Shown one piece after another: positions 27,361-37,109 of a stretch of DNA of 64,000 nucleotides. Position 1 is the stretch's first letter; each line of letters starts with the position of its first letter. A model generated the notes under the pieces. The model worked only from the letters and a program-made list of their open reading frames with translations, had not been told where the DNA came from and made no database searches. Location of the stretch: contig NZ_JAGGNV010000014.1 in NCBI RefSeq assembly GCF_018614955.1, forward strand, positions 186,001 to 250,000, read 5' to 3'. Position numbers and translations under genes: made by a program. The DNA is from Variovorax paradoxus. GTDB taxonomy: Bacteria; Pseudomonadota; Gammaproteobacteria; Burkholderiales; Burkholderiaceae_C.

Positions 27361-28356
27361 TCAGCCGCGCAAGGCTTGCCACAGCTCGCGGTCGCGCTCT
27401 GCCGTCCACACGACCGGGTGCTCGATGCCGCGCAGCTCGTCATAGGCGCGCGACACGTCGAAGGGCAGCACATGCTGGAACACGGGCCAGTCGCCGAAGC
27501 GTGGCTTCATCGCGGCCTCGGCGCGTTCGAAGCAGCCACGCAGGCTCTCGCCCGCGTCGATGCCTGAGCGAACGCTCGCGAGCAGCGTGGACAGGAAAGC
27601 CTTGGTGAGCGCGATCGCCTCGCTGCAGGCGGCGGCGCCTTGCAGCACGGCGCCGCGTCCCGGCACCAGCACCTCGGGTTTCAGCGCGGCCACCGCGTCC
27701 AGCGTGCCGGCCCAGTCCTGGATATAGGCATCGCCGGCGTACACACCGCAGCGGTTCTCCACCACGTCCCCGGAGAACAGCACGCCGCAATCGGGCAGCC
27801 AGGCCACGGTGTCGCCGCCCGAGTGGCCGCGGCCCAGGCACATGAGCCGCACCTCGCGCGCGTCGCCCAGCCACAGGCTCATCTCGCGCTCGAAGCTCAT
27901 GCTCGGCACGGTGAGGCCGGGAATCTCTTCCACGCCGGCGAAAAGGCGCGGGAAGCGCCCCACCTCGGAGTCGAAGTCGGCCTGTCCGCGCTCGCGCACC
28001 CAATCGAGCGTGCCCCGGCTGGCGATGACGGCCTGCACCTCGTCGAAGGCGCTGGCGCCCATCACCCGCACTGCGTGGTAGTGCGTGAGCACGATGAACT
28101 TGATCGGCTTGTCGGTCACGCTGCGGATGTCGGCCAGGAAGTCGCGCGCCATGCGCGGCGTCGGCCGCGTGTCGATCAGCACCACGTGCTCGTCGCCGAC
28201 GATGAAGCCGCAGTTGGGATCGAAGTCGCCGATGTAGCCGTAGACCTTCGGTGCGAGCTCGCGCAGTTGCGGCTTCTGCTCGCGCGTGTCGGAGGCGGAG
28301 GCGAAGGAGACGGTGGGGGCGTTCGCTTGCTCGGGGCGGCCCGGCGCGGCGCTCAT
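27361..28356 (-). CDS. MBL-fold protein of the left monooxygenase cluster
   Basis: A 331-residue metallo-beta-lactamase-fold protein, similar over its length to the product of 61720. The usual zinc motif HxHxDH is HYHAVR here (H92, H94, R97). Later metal-binding positions look intact (GRGHSGGDTV and FSGDVVEN), so one zinc site may remain and hydrolysis is uncertain. The first 14 residues (MSAAPGRPEQANAP) come from a dispersed repeat (28312-28352), not from family sequence. The ATG overlaps the DUF2783 stop (ATGA), and no other start is available before the conserved region. Confidence 0.85.
   Translation of the reverse strand: MSAAPGRPEQANAPTVSFASASDTREQKPQLRELAPKVYGYIGDFDPNCGFIVGDEHVVLIDTRPTPRMARDFLADIRSVTDKPIKFIVLTHYHAVRVMGASAFDEVQAVIASRGTLDWVRERGQADFDSEVGRFPRLFAGVEEIPGLTVPSMSFEREMSLWLGDAREVRLMCLGRGHSGGDTVAWLPDCGVLFSGDVVENRCGVYAGDAYIQDWAGTLDAVAALKPEVLVPGRGAVLQGAAACSEAIALTKAFLSTLLASVRSGIDAGESLRGCFERAEAAMKPRFGDWPVFQHVLPFDVSRAYDELRGIEHPVVWTAERDRELWQALRG
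28312..28352. repeat. Dispersed repeat, copy inside a coding region
   Basis: This stretch (GGGGGCGTTCGCTTGCT, CGGGGCGGCCCGGCG) matches the middle of the copy at 36938 almost base for base, and lies fully within the 5' end of the minus-strand MBL gene. Read on the minus strand it encodes SAAPGRPEQANAP; the intergenic copy read the same way gives [13 protein letters not shown]. Confidence 0.75.
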
Positions 28357-28532
28357 TCGCGTGCCGCCTTGATGCATTCCAGCAGCACGCCCTGGTCGCC
28401 GCACTGGTTGGCCAGCAGCAGCACGAGCCGGGCGTTGAGGTCCGCGCTCTGGGCGTCGCTCAAGCCTTCGTGGGCAGCGAGCCACTCGGCGTAGAAGCCG
28501 TCGGGGTCGGGGATGTGGGGGTCGGTGATCAT
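28353..28532 (-). CDS. DUF2783 small protein
   Basis: A 59-residue acidic helical protein (MITDPHIPDPDGFYAEW ... LSDAQSADLNARLVLLLANQCGD) of the DUF2783 family. Such genes are known only as neighbours of FAD-dependent aromatic hydroxylases and MBL-fold genes, as here. The function is not known; a subunit or stabiliser of the monooxygenase is a plausible inference. Its start overlaps the monooxygenase stop and its stop overlaps the MBL start, so all three are translationally coupled. Confidence 0.85.
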   Translation of the reverse strand: MITDPHIPDPDGFYAEWLAAHEGLSDAQSADLNARLVLLLANQCGDQGVLLECIKAARE

Positions 28533-30172
28533 GTGTCTTGGGCCAGTGCGGCGTGGAGGGCGGCGGCGATCGCCGCCGGCGTGGGATCGGTGAGCAGCGC
28601 GGCGCGGTAGGCGTCGGGCCGCACGAGGCAGAAGCTGCCGGGCGACTCGACGCCGAGATGGCGGGCCAGCGTTTCGTCGGCCTGCAGCGTGGGCAGGCCA
28701 CTCTCGCCACCCACCGCGACGAGCTCCAGCGGCAGCGATGCCGCCACCTCGGCCGCAGCCTCGGCCTGCGCGCGCGTCGGTGCGAACCAGAGTCCGAGGC
28801 ACATCGTTCCATCGGCCAGCAACTGCATCGGCGTGGTCGGCCTGCCGTCGCTCCAGCGAAGCGGCAGGTTCTGCACGGTGCGGCCGCCTTCGGGCAGATG
28901 CGGCGCCGCCGGGTAGTCGTTGGCCACCGACATGCGGCCCGTGTTGACGAGTGCGCGCGCGAAGGCGTAGCGCGAGGCCAGCGCCACCACCGCGCGCCGC
29001 TGCGTGTGTTCGGCCGGCGAGCGCGGAGCCAGGAAGCGGGCGGTGCGGCTCGTGACCTGGAGGTTCTGCGCGGCGGCCGGCCGGCGCTCGGCATCGTAGG
29101 TGTCGAGGAGCGCGTCGCCGGCCTGGCCCTGCGTGACCAGCGCCAGCTTCCAGCCGAGGTTGGCCGCGTCCTGGATGCCGCTGTTGCCGCCGCGCGCGCC
29201 GAAGGGGCTCACGACGTGGGCCGAGTCGCCGATGAAGAACACGCGGCCATGGCGAAAGCGGTCGAGCAGGTGGTCGCGGTAGCCGTAGGGGCCGATCCAG
29301 ACGAACTCGAACTCGACGCCCGGGCCGAGCTGCTCGCGCAGCCGCGCGCCGGCCACCTCGGGCTTGCTGATGTGGGCGGTGTCGCAGTCCTCGGGCATCT
29401 GGTAGTCGATGCGCCAGACGCCGTCGGCCATCAGGTGCTGCCAGACTGCGCGGCCTTCGTTGAAGGGCGCGTCGACCCACGTCCAGCGCTCGACAGGCAG
29501 CGGCTTCTTGAAGCGCACGTCGCTGATGCACCAGCGGTCGGTGCTGCGCGAAGTGTGGGCGTCGAGCCCGAGCTGGGTGCGGATGTCGCTGTTGGCGCCG
29601 GTCGCGTCGATCAGGTGGCCGGCCTCGATCGCGTAGGGGCCCGCGGGCGTCTCGACTTCGACGCGCACGCCGTCGTCGCCGGGCTCGATGCGGGTCACGC
29701 GGTTCTTCCAGCGCAGGTCCGTGAAGCCGAGCTCGAGGATGCGGTCGACCAGGAACCACTCGAGGTAGAACTGCTGCAGGTTGATGAAGGGCGGCTGCGC
29801 GGAGACGCTGTCGGTCTTCAGGTTGAAGTTGTAGACCTCCTCTTCGCCCGAGAAGGTGCGGCCGAAGGACCAGGTGATGCCCTTGTCGGCGATGCGCCGG
29901 TAGATGCCGAGCCGCTCGAAGATCTCCAGGCTCTTCTGCGCGTAGCAGATGCCGCGCGAGGAGGCGCCGCGCACGCCTACCGTGTCGCCCTCGTCCAGCA
30001 GCACGGCGCGCACGCCGCGCTGCGCGAGGTCGCAGGCCAGCGTGAGGCCGGCCGGACCGGCGCCGGCGATGACGATCGGATGGCGCACGACCTGGTCGCT
30101 GCCCAGCTCGGGCGGCGGCTGGAAGGGCCAGCGCGGCAGCTCGTAGTCGGGCGCGAAGTGGAAGCTTTCCAT
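28529..30172 (-). CDS. FAD-dependent aromatic monooxygenase (MhpA/PRK08132-like)
   Basis: A 547-residue class A flavoprotein hydroxylase. FAD site IAGAGPAGLTLACDLA lies near residues 27-42; the conserved DG-like motif and GD motif (FFIGDSAHVVSPFGARGGNSGIQD, about 285-308; quoted in parts) contact FAD and NADPH. The family hydroxylates phenolic acids such as 3-hydroxyphenylpropionate; the true substrate here is not known. A GTG at 30184 overlapping the upstream stop (GTGA) is an alternative start that adds four residues. It sits after the alpha/beta hydrolase and before DUF2783 in one operon. Confidence 0.88.
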   Translation of the reverse strand: MESFHFAPDYELPRWPFQPPPELGSDQVVRHPIVIAGAGPAGLTLACDLAQRGVRAVLLDEGDTVGVRGASSRGICYAQKSLEIFERLGIYRRIADKGITWSFGRTFSGEEEVYNFNLKTDSVSAQPPFINLQQFYLEWFLVDRILELGFTDLRWKNRVTRIEPGDDGVRVEVETPAGPYAIEAGHLIDATGANSDIRTQLGLDAHTSRSTDRWCISDVRFKKPLPVERWTWVDAPFNEGRAVWQHLMADGVWRIDYQMPEDCDTAHISKPEVAGARLREQLGPGVEFEFVWIGPYGYRDHLLDRFRHGRVFFIGDSAHVVSPFGARGGNSGIQDAANLGWKLALVTQGQAGDALLDTYDAERRPAAAQNLQVTSRTARFLAPRSPAEHTQRRAVVALASRYAFARALVNTGRMSVANDYPAAPHLPEGGRTVQNLPLRWSDGRPTTPMQLLADGTMCLGLWFAPTRAQAEAAAEVAASLPLELVAVGGESGLPTLQADETLARHLGVESPGSFCLVRPDAYRAALLTDPTPAAIAAALHAALAQDT

Positions 30173-30180
30173 CGCGGCGC

Positions 30181-31302
30181 TCACAGCGCGTGAGCCCACT
30201 CGGCGATGGCGTCGGCCGCGCGCGGCACCAGTTCCGGCTGGCCCGCCAGGTAGTGGTTGCCGCCGACGATGTCGACATTGCGGATGCGCTCTCCGCCGGC
30301 TGCGAGCCAGGCATCGCGCGTGCTCGGGAAGGTGGACTGGTCGGCCGTGTAGGTCAGGAGCAGCTTGGGGCAAATGGTGCGCGCCAGGTTCGAGGGCCCG
30401 TCGGCCTGCGAGCGCGAGGACCATTGCGAGAGGAAGGCCGCGAGCGAGGTGGTGCGGCCCATCGCGTTGGCCGAGTAGTTCACCTGCCGGGCGTCGCCCC
30501 ACACGCTGCCGGGTGCGCGGTCGTTGGGATCGATCGAGAGGTCGACGCAGCGCGGATCGGCATGCGTGCGATAGACGATGAAGGCCTGGTCGCGCGGCGC
30601 ACCCGGCGTGCTGCGCAACAGGCGCAGGCGTTCCATCGCCCAGTGCTCCAGCCGGTCGAGCCGGGCCTTCTGGGCGGCGCTGAAGCGCGCGAGAAACTCG
30701 GCGCTGTAGGGCGCGGCATGGCGCGGGTCGTACATGTCGAGCTCGGGGTCCACCGACAGCGGGTCGTGCTCGTCGGTGACGGAGGGATCGATCCAGTCGC
30801 GCATCAGCTTCGAACGGCCCTGGTGCGCCGCGCACAAGGCGATGCCGTCGGCCGGCGGCAGGTCGTCGGGATGCAAATGCGTCGGATCGCCGTCCGGGAA
30901 GTGATGTGCCGTGAGCTTCCCGGCCTGCGCCTGGTAGAAGCTCGCGAGCGCGGCGCCGCCCGAGTTGCCGATGAGCAGCACCTTCTCGTAGCCCGCGGCG
31001 CGCAGGAATTGCACGCCGGCACCCAGGTCCTGGATCGCGCGTTCCATGAGCAGCACCGTGTCGTTGCCCACGTAGCGCGAGTTGAGGCCCATGCAGCAGA
31101 TGCCGCGCTCGGCCAGCGGTGCGATCAGGTAGTGCCCCATGAAGTTGCTCGTGGGGTGCATCACGATGGCCGCGATCTTCTTAGCGCCGGCCGGCGCGCG
31201 GTACGCGCCGTAGATGCGCGGGCGCAGCATCTGCAGGCCCGACTGGCTCTCCATCGCGGCGCCGGGCTTGACGTCGATGACGGCGAGTTGGAGCTCAGGC
31301 AT
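30181..31302 (-). CDS. Alpha/beta hydrolase
   Basis: A 373-residue alpha/beta-hydrolase-fold protein. The nucleophile elbow is GNSGGAA (about residues 113-119), and the late histidine is in GGNHYLAG (about 350). There is no signal peptide. In a catabolic operon with a ring hydroxylase and a VOC protein it could cleave a C-C or ester bond in a ring-fission product; this is inferred from context. The start at 31302 overlaps the VOC gene's end by eight bases, and its stop is adjacent to the monooxygenase start. Confidence 0.82.
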   Translation of the reverse strand: MPELQLAVIDVKPGAAMESQSGLQMLRPRIYGAYRAPAGAKKIAAIVMHPTSNFMGHYLIAPLAERGICCMGLNSRYVGNDTVLLMERAIQDLGAGVQFLRAAGYEKVLLIGNSGGAALASFYQAQAGKLTAHHFPDGDPTHLHPDDLPPADGIALCAAHQGRSKLMRDWIDPSVTDEHDPLSVDPELDMYDPRHAAPYSAEFLARFSAAQKARLDRLEHWAMERLRLLRSTPGAPRDQAFIVYRTHADPRCVDLSIDPNDRAPGSVWGDARQVNYSANAMGRTTSLAAFLSQWSSRSQADGPSNLARTICPKLLLTYTADQSTFPSTRDAWLAAGGERIRNVDIVGGNHYLAGQPELVPRAADAIAEWAHAL

Positions 31303-31828
31303 GCGCCGCCTTCCTCCGCAGTTCGGCCTTGCGCAGCGTCCAGGCCTCGAGGTCGGCATGGGCGCGCTTCGCATGCGCATCCATCTCGGCCTGCGGCACG
31401 GTGGGCGTGGTCAGTTCGATGCGGATGCCGTTGGGGTCGAAGAAGTAGATCGACTCGATGATGTGGTGGTCGGTCACGCCCAGCACCTCGATGCCGGCCG
31501 CTTCGAGCCGCGCCTTGGCGGCCAGCAGGTCGGCCACCGAATCGACGCGCAGCGCGATGTGGTTGACCCAGGCCGGCGTGTTGGGCGACGGCAGTGCGGC
31601 TACGTCGTCGCCGAGGTCGAAGAAGGCGATGTAGGAGCCGTCGCGCATCTGGAAAAAGATGTGGACGTAGGGGCAGAACTCGCCGGTGCTCGGCACGTGG
31701 TCGCTCTTGATCACGTGCACCAGCGGCAGGCCCAGCAGGTCCTCGTAGAAGCGGCGGGTCTCCTCGCTGTCGCGGCAGCGCCAGGCGAAGTGGTGCAGTC
31801 CGCGCACGGGCACGGGCGAGGGGGGCAT
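31295..31828 (-). CDS. VOC family protein (glyoxalase/extradiol dioxygenase fold)
   Basis: A 177-residue protein with two beta-alpha-beta-beta-beta modules. H13 (LHHFAW), H90 (VNHIALRV) and E138 (GIRIELT) form a possible 2-His-1-Glu metal triad, as in type I extradiol ring-cleaving dioxygenases. Short single-domain extradiol enzymes and non-dioxygenase VOC proteins share this pattern, so dioxygenase function is only a hypothesis. It is the first gene of the left catabolic operon, preceded by GGAGAC, and is divergent from the LysR gene. Confidence 0.82.
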   Translation of the reverse strand: MPPSPVPVRGLHHFAWRCRDSEETRRFYEDLLGLPLVHVIKSDHVPSTGEFCPYVHIFFQMRDGSYIAFFDLGDDVAALPSPNTPAWVNHIALRVDSVADLLAAKARLEAAGIEVLGVTDHHIIESIYFFDPNGIRIELTTPTVPQAEMDAHAKRAHADLEAWTLRKAELRRKAAHA

Positions 31829-31894
31829 GGCTTGTCTCCGGGGTGATTTGTATGTCAGCAGATCCCCGGATTGGGCCGCCGTTCTTCTTATGAT

Positions 31895-31920
31895 TCAATC
31901 GAAATAAATTCATTGATTGA
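31895..31920. promoter_or_regulatory. Likely LysR-regulator operator in the divergent promoter
   Basis: An inverted repeat TCAATC-N14-GATTGA lies in an AT-rich stretch just upstream of the LysR gene's ATG (31933) and about 70 bases upstream of the VOC gene. LysR regulators usually bind such partial dyads in divergent promoter regions. Confidence 0.5.
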
Positions 31921-31932
31921 TGAACTGAGGCC

Positions 31933-32844
31933 ATGAATCTGACCCTGCGCCAATTGCGCGCCTTCGACGCTGTGGCCGACACCGGCAGCTTCACCGCCGC
32001 CGCCGCCCGGCTGCACCTGACCCAGTCGGCGCTCAGCGTGCTGGTGCGCGAGCTGGAGCGCGAAATGTGCGTGCAGCTCTTCGACCGACACACGCGGCGC
32101 GTGCTGCTCTCCGAGGCCGGGCGCGAATTCCAGCCCTCGGTGCAGCGCCTCTTGGCCGACCTCGCGGGCGCGGTGGCCGGCGTGACCGAGCTGCGCGACC
32201 AGAAGAAGGGCGTGCTGCGGCTTGCCGCGCCGCAGCTCATGGCCTGCACGCTGATGCCGCGCGTGATCGCGGCCTACAGCGCGCGCTACCCGGACATCGA
32301 CGTGCGCCTGGCCGACACGCTGCCCGAGCACCTGCTGGCCGGCGTGCTCTCGGGCGAGGCGGAGCTGGCGGTGGGGCAGGACGTGGCGGTGGACCCGGCA
32401 GTGATCGAGCGCCGCACGCTTTTTCGCGACCGCCACTGGCTGATCTGCCCCTCCGACCATGTCTTCGCGCACCGGCGCCAAGTGCGCTGGAGCGAGCTCG
32501 GGCCCTACACCTTCATTGCGCCGACGCGCGACTTCCGCCAGCGCGTGCTGCCCGAGCTGGACGCCGAAGCCCGCGAGCTGATGCTGCGCGCGACGACGCA
32601 GGAGGTCTCTTACATGACGACCGCGTTGGGCATGGTCGCTTCGGGCCTGGGGCTCACGGTCTGCCCGACCTACTCGGCCTCGCTGGTCAAGGCCCACGGG
32701 CTGCAGATGGTCAAGCTCGACCGGCCCGATTTCCACCGCGAGGTCTGCGTCTATGCCGCGTCGCGGCGCTCCCTGTCGCCGGCGGCGGCCGGTTTCGTCG
32801 AGATGCTGGAGCAGTTCGTGCGGAAGCCGGGCCTTGGCGGTTGA
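31933..32844 (+). CDS. LysR family transcriptional regulator
   Basis: A 303-residue LysR-type regulator. The N-terminal winged helix ([18 protein letters not shown], then [14 protein letters not shown], about residues 1-60) is followed by a periplasmic-binding-protein-like effector domain (about 90-295). It is divergent from the VOC-led catabolic operon across 104 bases, so it is probably that operon's activator, responding to its substrate or an intermediate. GAGG precedes the ATG. Confidence 0.92.
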   Translation: MNLTLRQLRAFDAVADTGSFTAAAARLHLTQSALSVLVRELEREMCVQLFDRHTRRVLLSEAGREFQPSVQRLLADLAGAVAGVTELRDQKKGVLRLAAPQLMACTLMPRVIAAYSARYPDIDVRLADTLPEHLLAGVLSGEAELAVGQDVAVDPAVIERRTLFRDRHWLICPSDHVFAHRRQVRWSELGPYTFIAPTRDFRQRVLPELDAEARELMLRATTQEVSYMTTALGMVASGLGLTVCPTYSASLVKAHGLQMVKLDRPDFHREVCVYAASRRSLSPAAAGFVEMLEQFVRKPGLGG

Positions 32845-32941
32845 TCGACACCAGGGCGTCACCGGCGAAACCTACAAACCTACAATGGCCTCTCGCCTTT
32901 TTTCCAAGGCAGTCCCCTCCGCTTCTCATCCCGCCCATCCC

Positions 32942-34138
<1,197 letters not shown>

Positions 34139-34143
34139 AACCC

Positions 34144-34247
34144 ACCCCCAGGCTTCGCGCACTTCGTGTCGCTACGCCAACCCCCTTCAGGGGGCAACAC
34201 CAGCGGCCCGGCAAAGCCGGTTCCGCGGTGCTCCTGGAAGGGGGCAA
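34144..34247. repeat. Comamonadaceae-type intergenic repeat, second family
   Basis: Reads CCCCCAGGCTTCGCGCACTTC, then GTGTCGCTACGCCAACCCCC, TTCAGGGGGCAACACC and GGCCCGGCAAAGCCGG (blocks given separately). CCCCCTTCAGGGGG and CCGGCAAAGCCGG form hairpins. It shares only the short CACTTCGTGTC block with the repeat at 36938. I recognise it from memory as a type of repeat common between genes in this family. Confidence 0.55.
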
Positions 34248-34273
34248 ATAGCGCTGGCTGAGGGCGGGGAAAG

Positions 34274-34293
34274 TGTATACAGTATGGAATACA
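34274..34293. promoter_or_regulatory. Possible operator/promoter upstream of pyk
   Basis: TGTAT-N10-ATACA forms an inverted repeat 14 bases before the pyk start, in an AT-rich patch (TGTATACAGTATGGAATACA) unlike its surroundings. The half-sites resemble GntR-type operators. It may also contain the -10 box. Confidence 0.35.
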
Positions 34294-34307
34294 AACTGGA
34301 GACCTGA

Positions 34308-35756
34308 ATGAGCATGCCCCGCCTTCCCCGTCACGCCACCAAGATCGTCGCCACGCTCGGCCCGGCATCGAGTTCCCCGGATCTCCTCGAGAAGATGATC
34401 CTCAACAAGGTCAGCGTGGTGCGGCTCAACTTCAGCCACGGCACGGCGCAGGACCACATCAACCGCGCCGTCATGGTGCGCGAGGCGGCCCGCCGCACGG
34501 GGCGCGAGGTGGCGATCATGGCCGACCTGCAGGGTCCGAAGATCCGGGTCGGCAAGTTCGCCGAGGGCAAGGTCTGGCTGGAGGCCGGTGCGAAGTTCGT
34601 GCTCGACGCTTCGCGCACCGAGCTGGGCGATGTCAGCGAAGTGGGGCTGGACTACAAGGACCTGCCGCGCGACGTGAAGCCCGGCGACAGCCTGCTGCTG
34701 AACGACGGGCTGATCGTGCTCACGGTCGAGGCCGTCAAGGGCGACGCGGTCCACACCACGGTGCGCCTGGGCGGCGAGCTTTCCAACAACAAGGGCATCA
34801 ACAAGCAAGGCGGCGGCCTCACGGCGCCGGCGCTGACGGCCAAGGACATGGAGGACATCAAGACCGCGATGAGCTTCCAGGCCGACTACGTGGCGGTGAG
34901 CTTTCCGAAGAACGCGACCGACATGGAAATGGCGCGCCAGCTCTGCAACGTGGCGGCCGCAGAGTTCGGCCACAAGCCGGGCCTGATCGCCAAGATCGAG
35001 CGTGCCGAGGCGATCCCCAAGCTGGAGGAGATCCTGCGTGCCAGCGACGGCATCATGGTCGCGCGCGGCGACCTGGCGGTCGAGGTCGGCAATGCGGCCG
35101 TGCCGGCGCTGCAGAAAAAGATGATCCGCATGGCGCGCGAGATGGACAAGGTCGTCATCACCGCCACGCAGATGATGGAATCGATGATCACCAATCCGGT
35201 GCCCACGCGCGCCGAGGTCAGCGACGTGGCCAACGCCGTGCTCGACGGCACCGACGCCGTGATGCTCTCGGCCGAAACCGCTTCGGGCCGCTATCCGCTC
35301 GAGACGGTGCAGGAGATGAGCCGCATCTGCGAGGCCGCCGAAGCCGCCGAGGACCTGAAGCTCGACGCCGACTTCAGCGGCCAGTCCTACGCCCGCATCG
35401 ACCAGTCGATCGCCATGGGCGCGCTGTTCACCGCCCACCACCTGGGCGCCAAGGCGATCGTCGCGCTGACCGAATCGGGCTCCACGCCGTTGTGGATGAG
35501 CCGCCACCGCGCACACATCCCGATGTATGCGCTGACCTCGCGCCTGGCCACGCAGCGCCGCATGGCGCTCTACCGCAACGTGCGGCCGCTGCTCATGGAT
35601 TCGGAAAGCGACCGCGACACGGCGCTGCTGCAGGCCGAGGCCCACCTCAAGAAGCGCGGCATCGTGCAGACCGGCGACGTCTACGCGATCACCTGCGGCG
35701 AGCCGATGGGCGCGCCCGGCGGCACCAACATGCTGAAGATTTGCAGGGTGAGCTGA
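34308..35756 (+). CDS. pyk: Pyruvate kinase
   Basis: A 482-residue enzyme converting phosphoenolpyruvate and ADP to pyruvate and ATP. It has KIVATLGPAS at the start, ADLQGPKIRVG, the catalytic lysine region IAKIERAEA (about residue 228), MVARGDLAVEVG and ITATQMMESM. GGAG precedes the ATG at 34308. A GC-rich hairpin follows the stop. It sits between pgk and fba, grouping lower glycolysis genes. Confidence 0.97.
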   Translation: MSMPRLPRHATKIVATLGPASSSPDLLEKMILNKVSVVRLNFSHGTAQDHINRAVMVREAARRTGREVAIMADLQGPKIRVGKFAEGKVWLEAGAKFVLDASRTELGDVSEVGLDYKDLPRDVKPGDSLLLNDGLIVLTVEAVKGDAVHTTVRLGGELSNNKGINKQGGGLTAPALTAKDMEDIKTAMSFQADYVAVSFPKNATDMEMARQLCNVAAAEFGHKPGLIAKIERAEAIPKLEEILRASDGIMVARGDLAVEVGNAAVPALQKKMIRMAREMDKVVITATQMMESMITNPVPTRAEVSDVANAVLDGTDAVMLSAETASGRYPLETVQEMSRICEAAEAAEDLKLDADFSGQSYARIDQSIAMGALFTAHHLGAKAIVALTESGSTPLWMSRHRAHIPMYALTSRLATQRRMALYRNVRPLLMDSESDRDTALLQAEAHLKKRGIVQTGDVYAITCGEPMGAPGGTNMLKICRVS

Positions 35757-35758
35757 AG

Positions 35759-35785
35759 CCGACGCCGTCCCGGCGCGGGCGTCGG
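35759..35785 (+). terminator. Hairpin after pyk
   Basis: An eight-base-pair stem CCGACGCC / GGCGTCGG with an 11-base loop begins two bases after the pyk stop. No T-run follows directly, so it is a weak terminator or an mRNA 3'-end structure. Confidence 0.4.
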
Positions 35786-35808
35786 TCCTGTCCGACAGGG
35801 GTGCTCGG

Positions 35809-35814
35809 TAGAAT
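35809..35814 (+). promoter_or_regulatory. Possible fba -10 box
   Basis: TAGAAT about 50 bases before the fba start, followed by a T-rich leader (TCTTTTTTCTTCTTCC). No convincing -35 is visible. Confidence 0.35.
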
Positions 35815-35865
35815 TGAGGCAGTCTTTTTTCTTCTTCCATCCCAACATTCCCGCGAGGTACACCC

Positions 35866-36930
35866 ATGGCTCTCGTCTCGATGCGCGAACTGCTCGACCA
35901 TGCCGCCGCCAACGGCTACGGCATTCCGGCCTTCAACGTCAACAACCTCGAGCAGGTGCAGGCCATCATGTCGGCAGCCGATGAAGTCGGCGCACCGGTC
36001 ATCCTCCAGGCGAGCGCCGGCGCGCGCAAGTATGCGGGCGAGCCCTTCATCAAGCACCTGATCGAAGCCGCGATCGAAAGCTGGCCCAAGGTGCCGCTGG
36101 TGATGCACCAGGACCACGGCCAGAGTCCTGACGTCTGCAAGGGCGCCATCGACCTCGGCTTCAGCTCGGTCATGATGGACGGCTCGCTGCAGGCCGACGG
36201 CAAGACCATCGCGAGCTACGACTACAACGTCGACGTCACCAAGAAGGTGGCGGACATGGCGCACCGCGTGGGCGTCACCGTCGAAGGCGAGCTGGGCTGC
36301 CTCGGCTCGCTCGAAACCATGAAGGGCGACAAGGAAGACGGCCACGGCACCGACGCCACGATGACCATGGAGCAACTGCTGACCGACCCGGAGCAGGCCG
36401 CCGACTTCGTCAAGCGCACCCAGATCGACGCGCTGGCCATCGCCATCGGCACCAGCCACGGCGCCTACAAGTTCACGCGTAAGCCCACCGGCGACATCCT
36501 GGCGATCAACCGCATCAAGGAAATCCACCGCCGCATCCCCAACACGCACCTCGTGATGCACGGCTCCTCCAGCGTGCCGCAGGATCTCCTGGCCGAGATC
36601 CGCAAGTACGGCGGCAACATGAAGGAAACCTACGGCGTGCCGGTCGAGGAGATCCAGGAAGCCATCAAGCACGGCGTGCGCAAGATCAACATCGACACCG
36701 ACATCCGCCTCGCGATGACGGCCGCGATCCGCAAGTTCTTCACCGAGAATCCTGAGAAGTTCGACCCGCGCGAGTACTTGAAGCCGGCGCGCGAAGCCGC
36801 AAAGCAGATCGCCAAGCAGCGCTACATCCAGTTCGGCTGCGAAGGCCAGGGCCCGAAGGTCAAGGGCGAGACGCTGCAGGTGGTCGCCGCCAAGTACGCC
36901 AAGGGCGAGCTCGCGCAAGAAGTGGTCTAG
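35866..36930 (+). CDS. fba: Fructose-bisphosphate aldolase, class II (Calvin-cycle subtype)
   Basis: A 354-residue zinc aldolase cleaving fructose 1,6-bisphosphate. Zinc ligands are in VMHQDHGQS (about residues 81-89), and the catalytic region includes [20 protein letters not shown] and [10 protein letters not shown]. The insertion pattern and length fit the type found beside Calvin-cycle genes (CbbA subtype), which many non-autotrophic betaproteobacteria use in glycolysis and gluconeogenesis. A GCGAGG site precedes the ATG; a classical terminator follows at 37033. Confidence 0.96.
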   Translation: MALVSMRELLDHAAANGYGIPAFNVNNLEQVQAIMSAADEVGAPVILQASAGARKYAGEPFIKHLIEAAIESWPKVPLVMHQDHGQSPDVCKGAIDLGFSSVMMDGSLQADGKTIASYDYNVDVTKKVADMAHRVGVTVEGELGCLGSLETMKGDKEDGHGTDATMTMEQLLTDPEQAADFVKRTQIDALAIAIGTSHGAYKFTRKPTGDILAINRIKEIHRRIPNTHLVMHGSSSVPQDLLAEIRKYGGNMKETYGVPVEEIQEAIKHGVRKINIDTDIRLAMTAAIRKFFTENPEKFDPREYLKPAREAAKQIAKQRYIQFGCEGQGPKVKGETLQVVAAKYAKGELAQEVV

Positions 36931-36937
36931 GGCGTCA

Positions 36938-37028
36938 GCCCCCACGCTCCGGCACTTCGTGTCCTCGCTGCCCCCCGAGGGGGCGTTCGCTTGCTTGGGG
37001 CGGCCCGGCGCTGCGCTCGGGCCGCCCC
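36938..37028. repeat. Dispersed GC-rich intergenic repeat, copy 2
   Basis: The longest copy in the window, sharing blocks with 25190 and 28312. It contains a CCCCC-GA-GGGGG hairpin (36971-36984) and an 11-base-pair perfect stem GGGGCGGCCCG / CGGGCCGCCCC (36997-37028, 10-base loop). It lies between the fba stop and the fba terminator, so it is transcribed with fba. Confidence 0.8.
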
Positions 37029-37032
37029 GGCC

Positions 37033-37056
37033 AGCCACCCTCGCGGTGGCTTTTTT
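37033..37056 (+). terminator. Intrinsic terminator of fba
   Basis: AGCCACC-CTCGC-GGTGGCT followed by a run of T (37051-37056) is a textbook rho-independent terminator, 103 bases after the fba stop. Confidence 0.9.
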
Positions 37057-37109
37057 CTGCGCGCACAATCTCCGTCGTTCTTCGCCCATTCCGACACAGC
37101 CGCCCCGCC

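Noticed and set aside
34144..34247. Terminator of pgk within the repeat
   Set aside because: Hairpins are present (CCCCCTTCAGGGGG, CCGGCAAAGCCGG) but no T-run follows either, so I call only the repeat.
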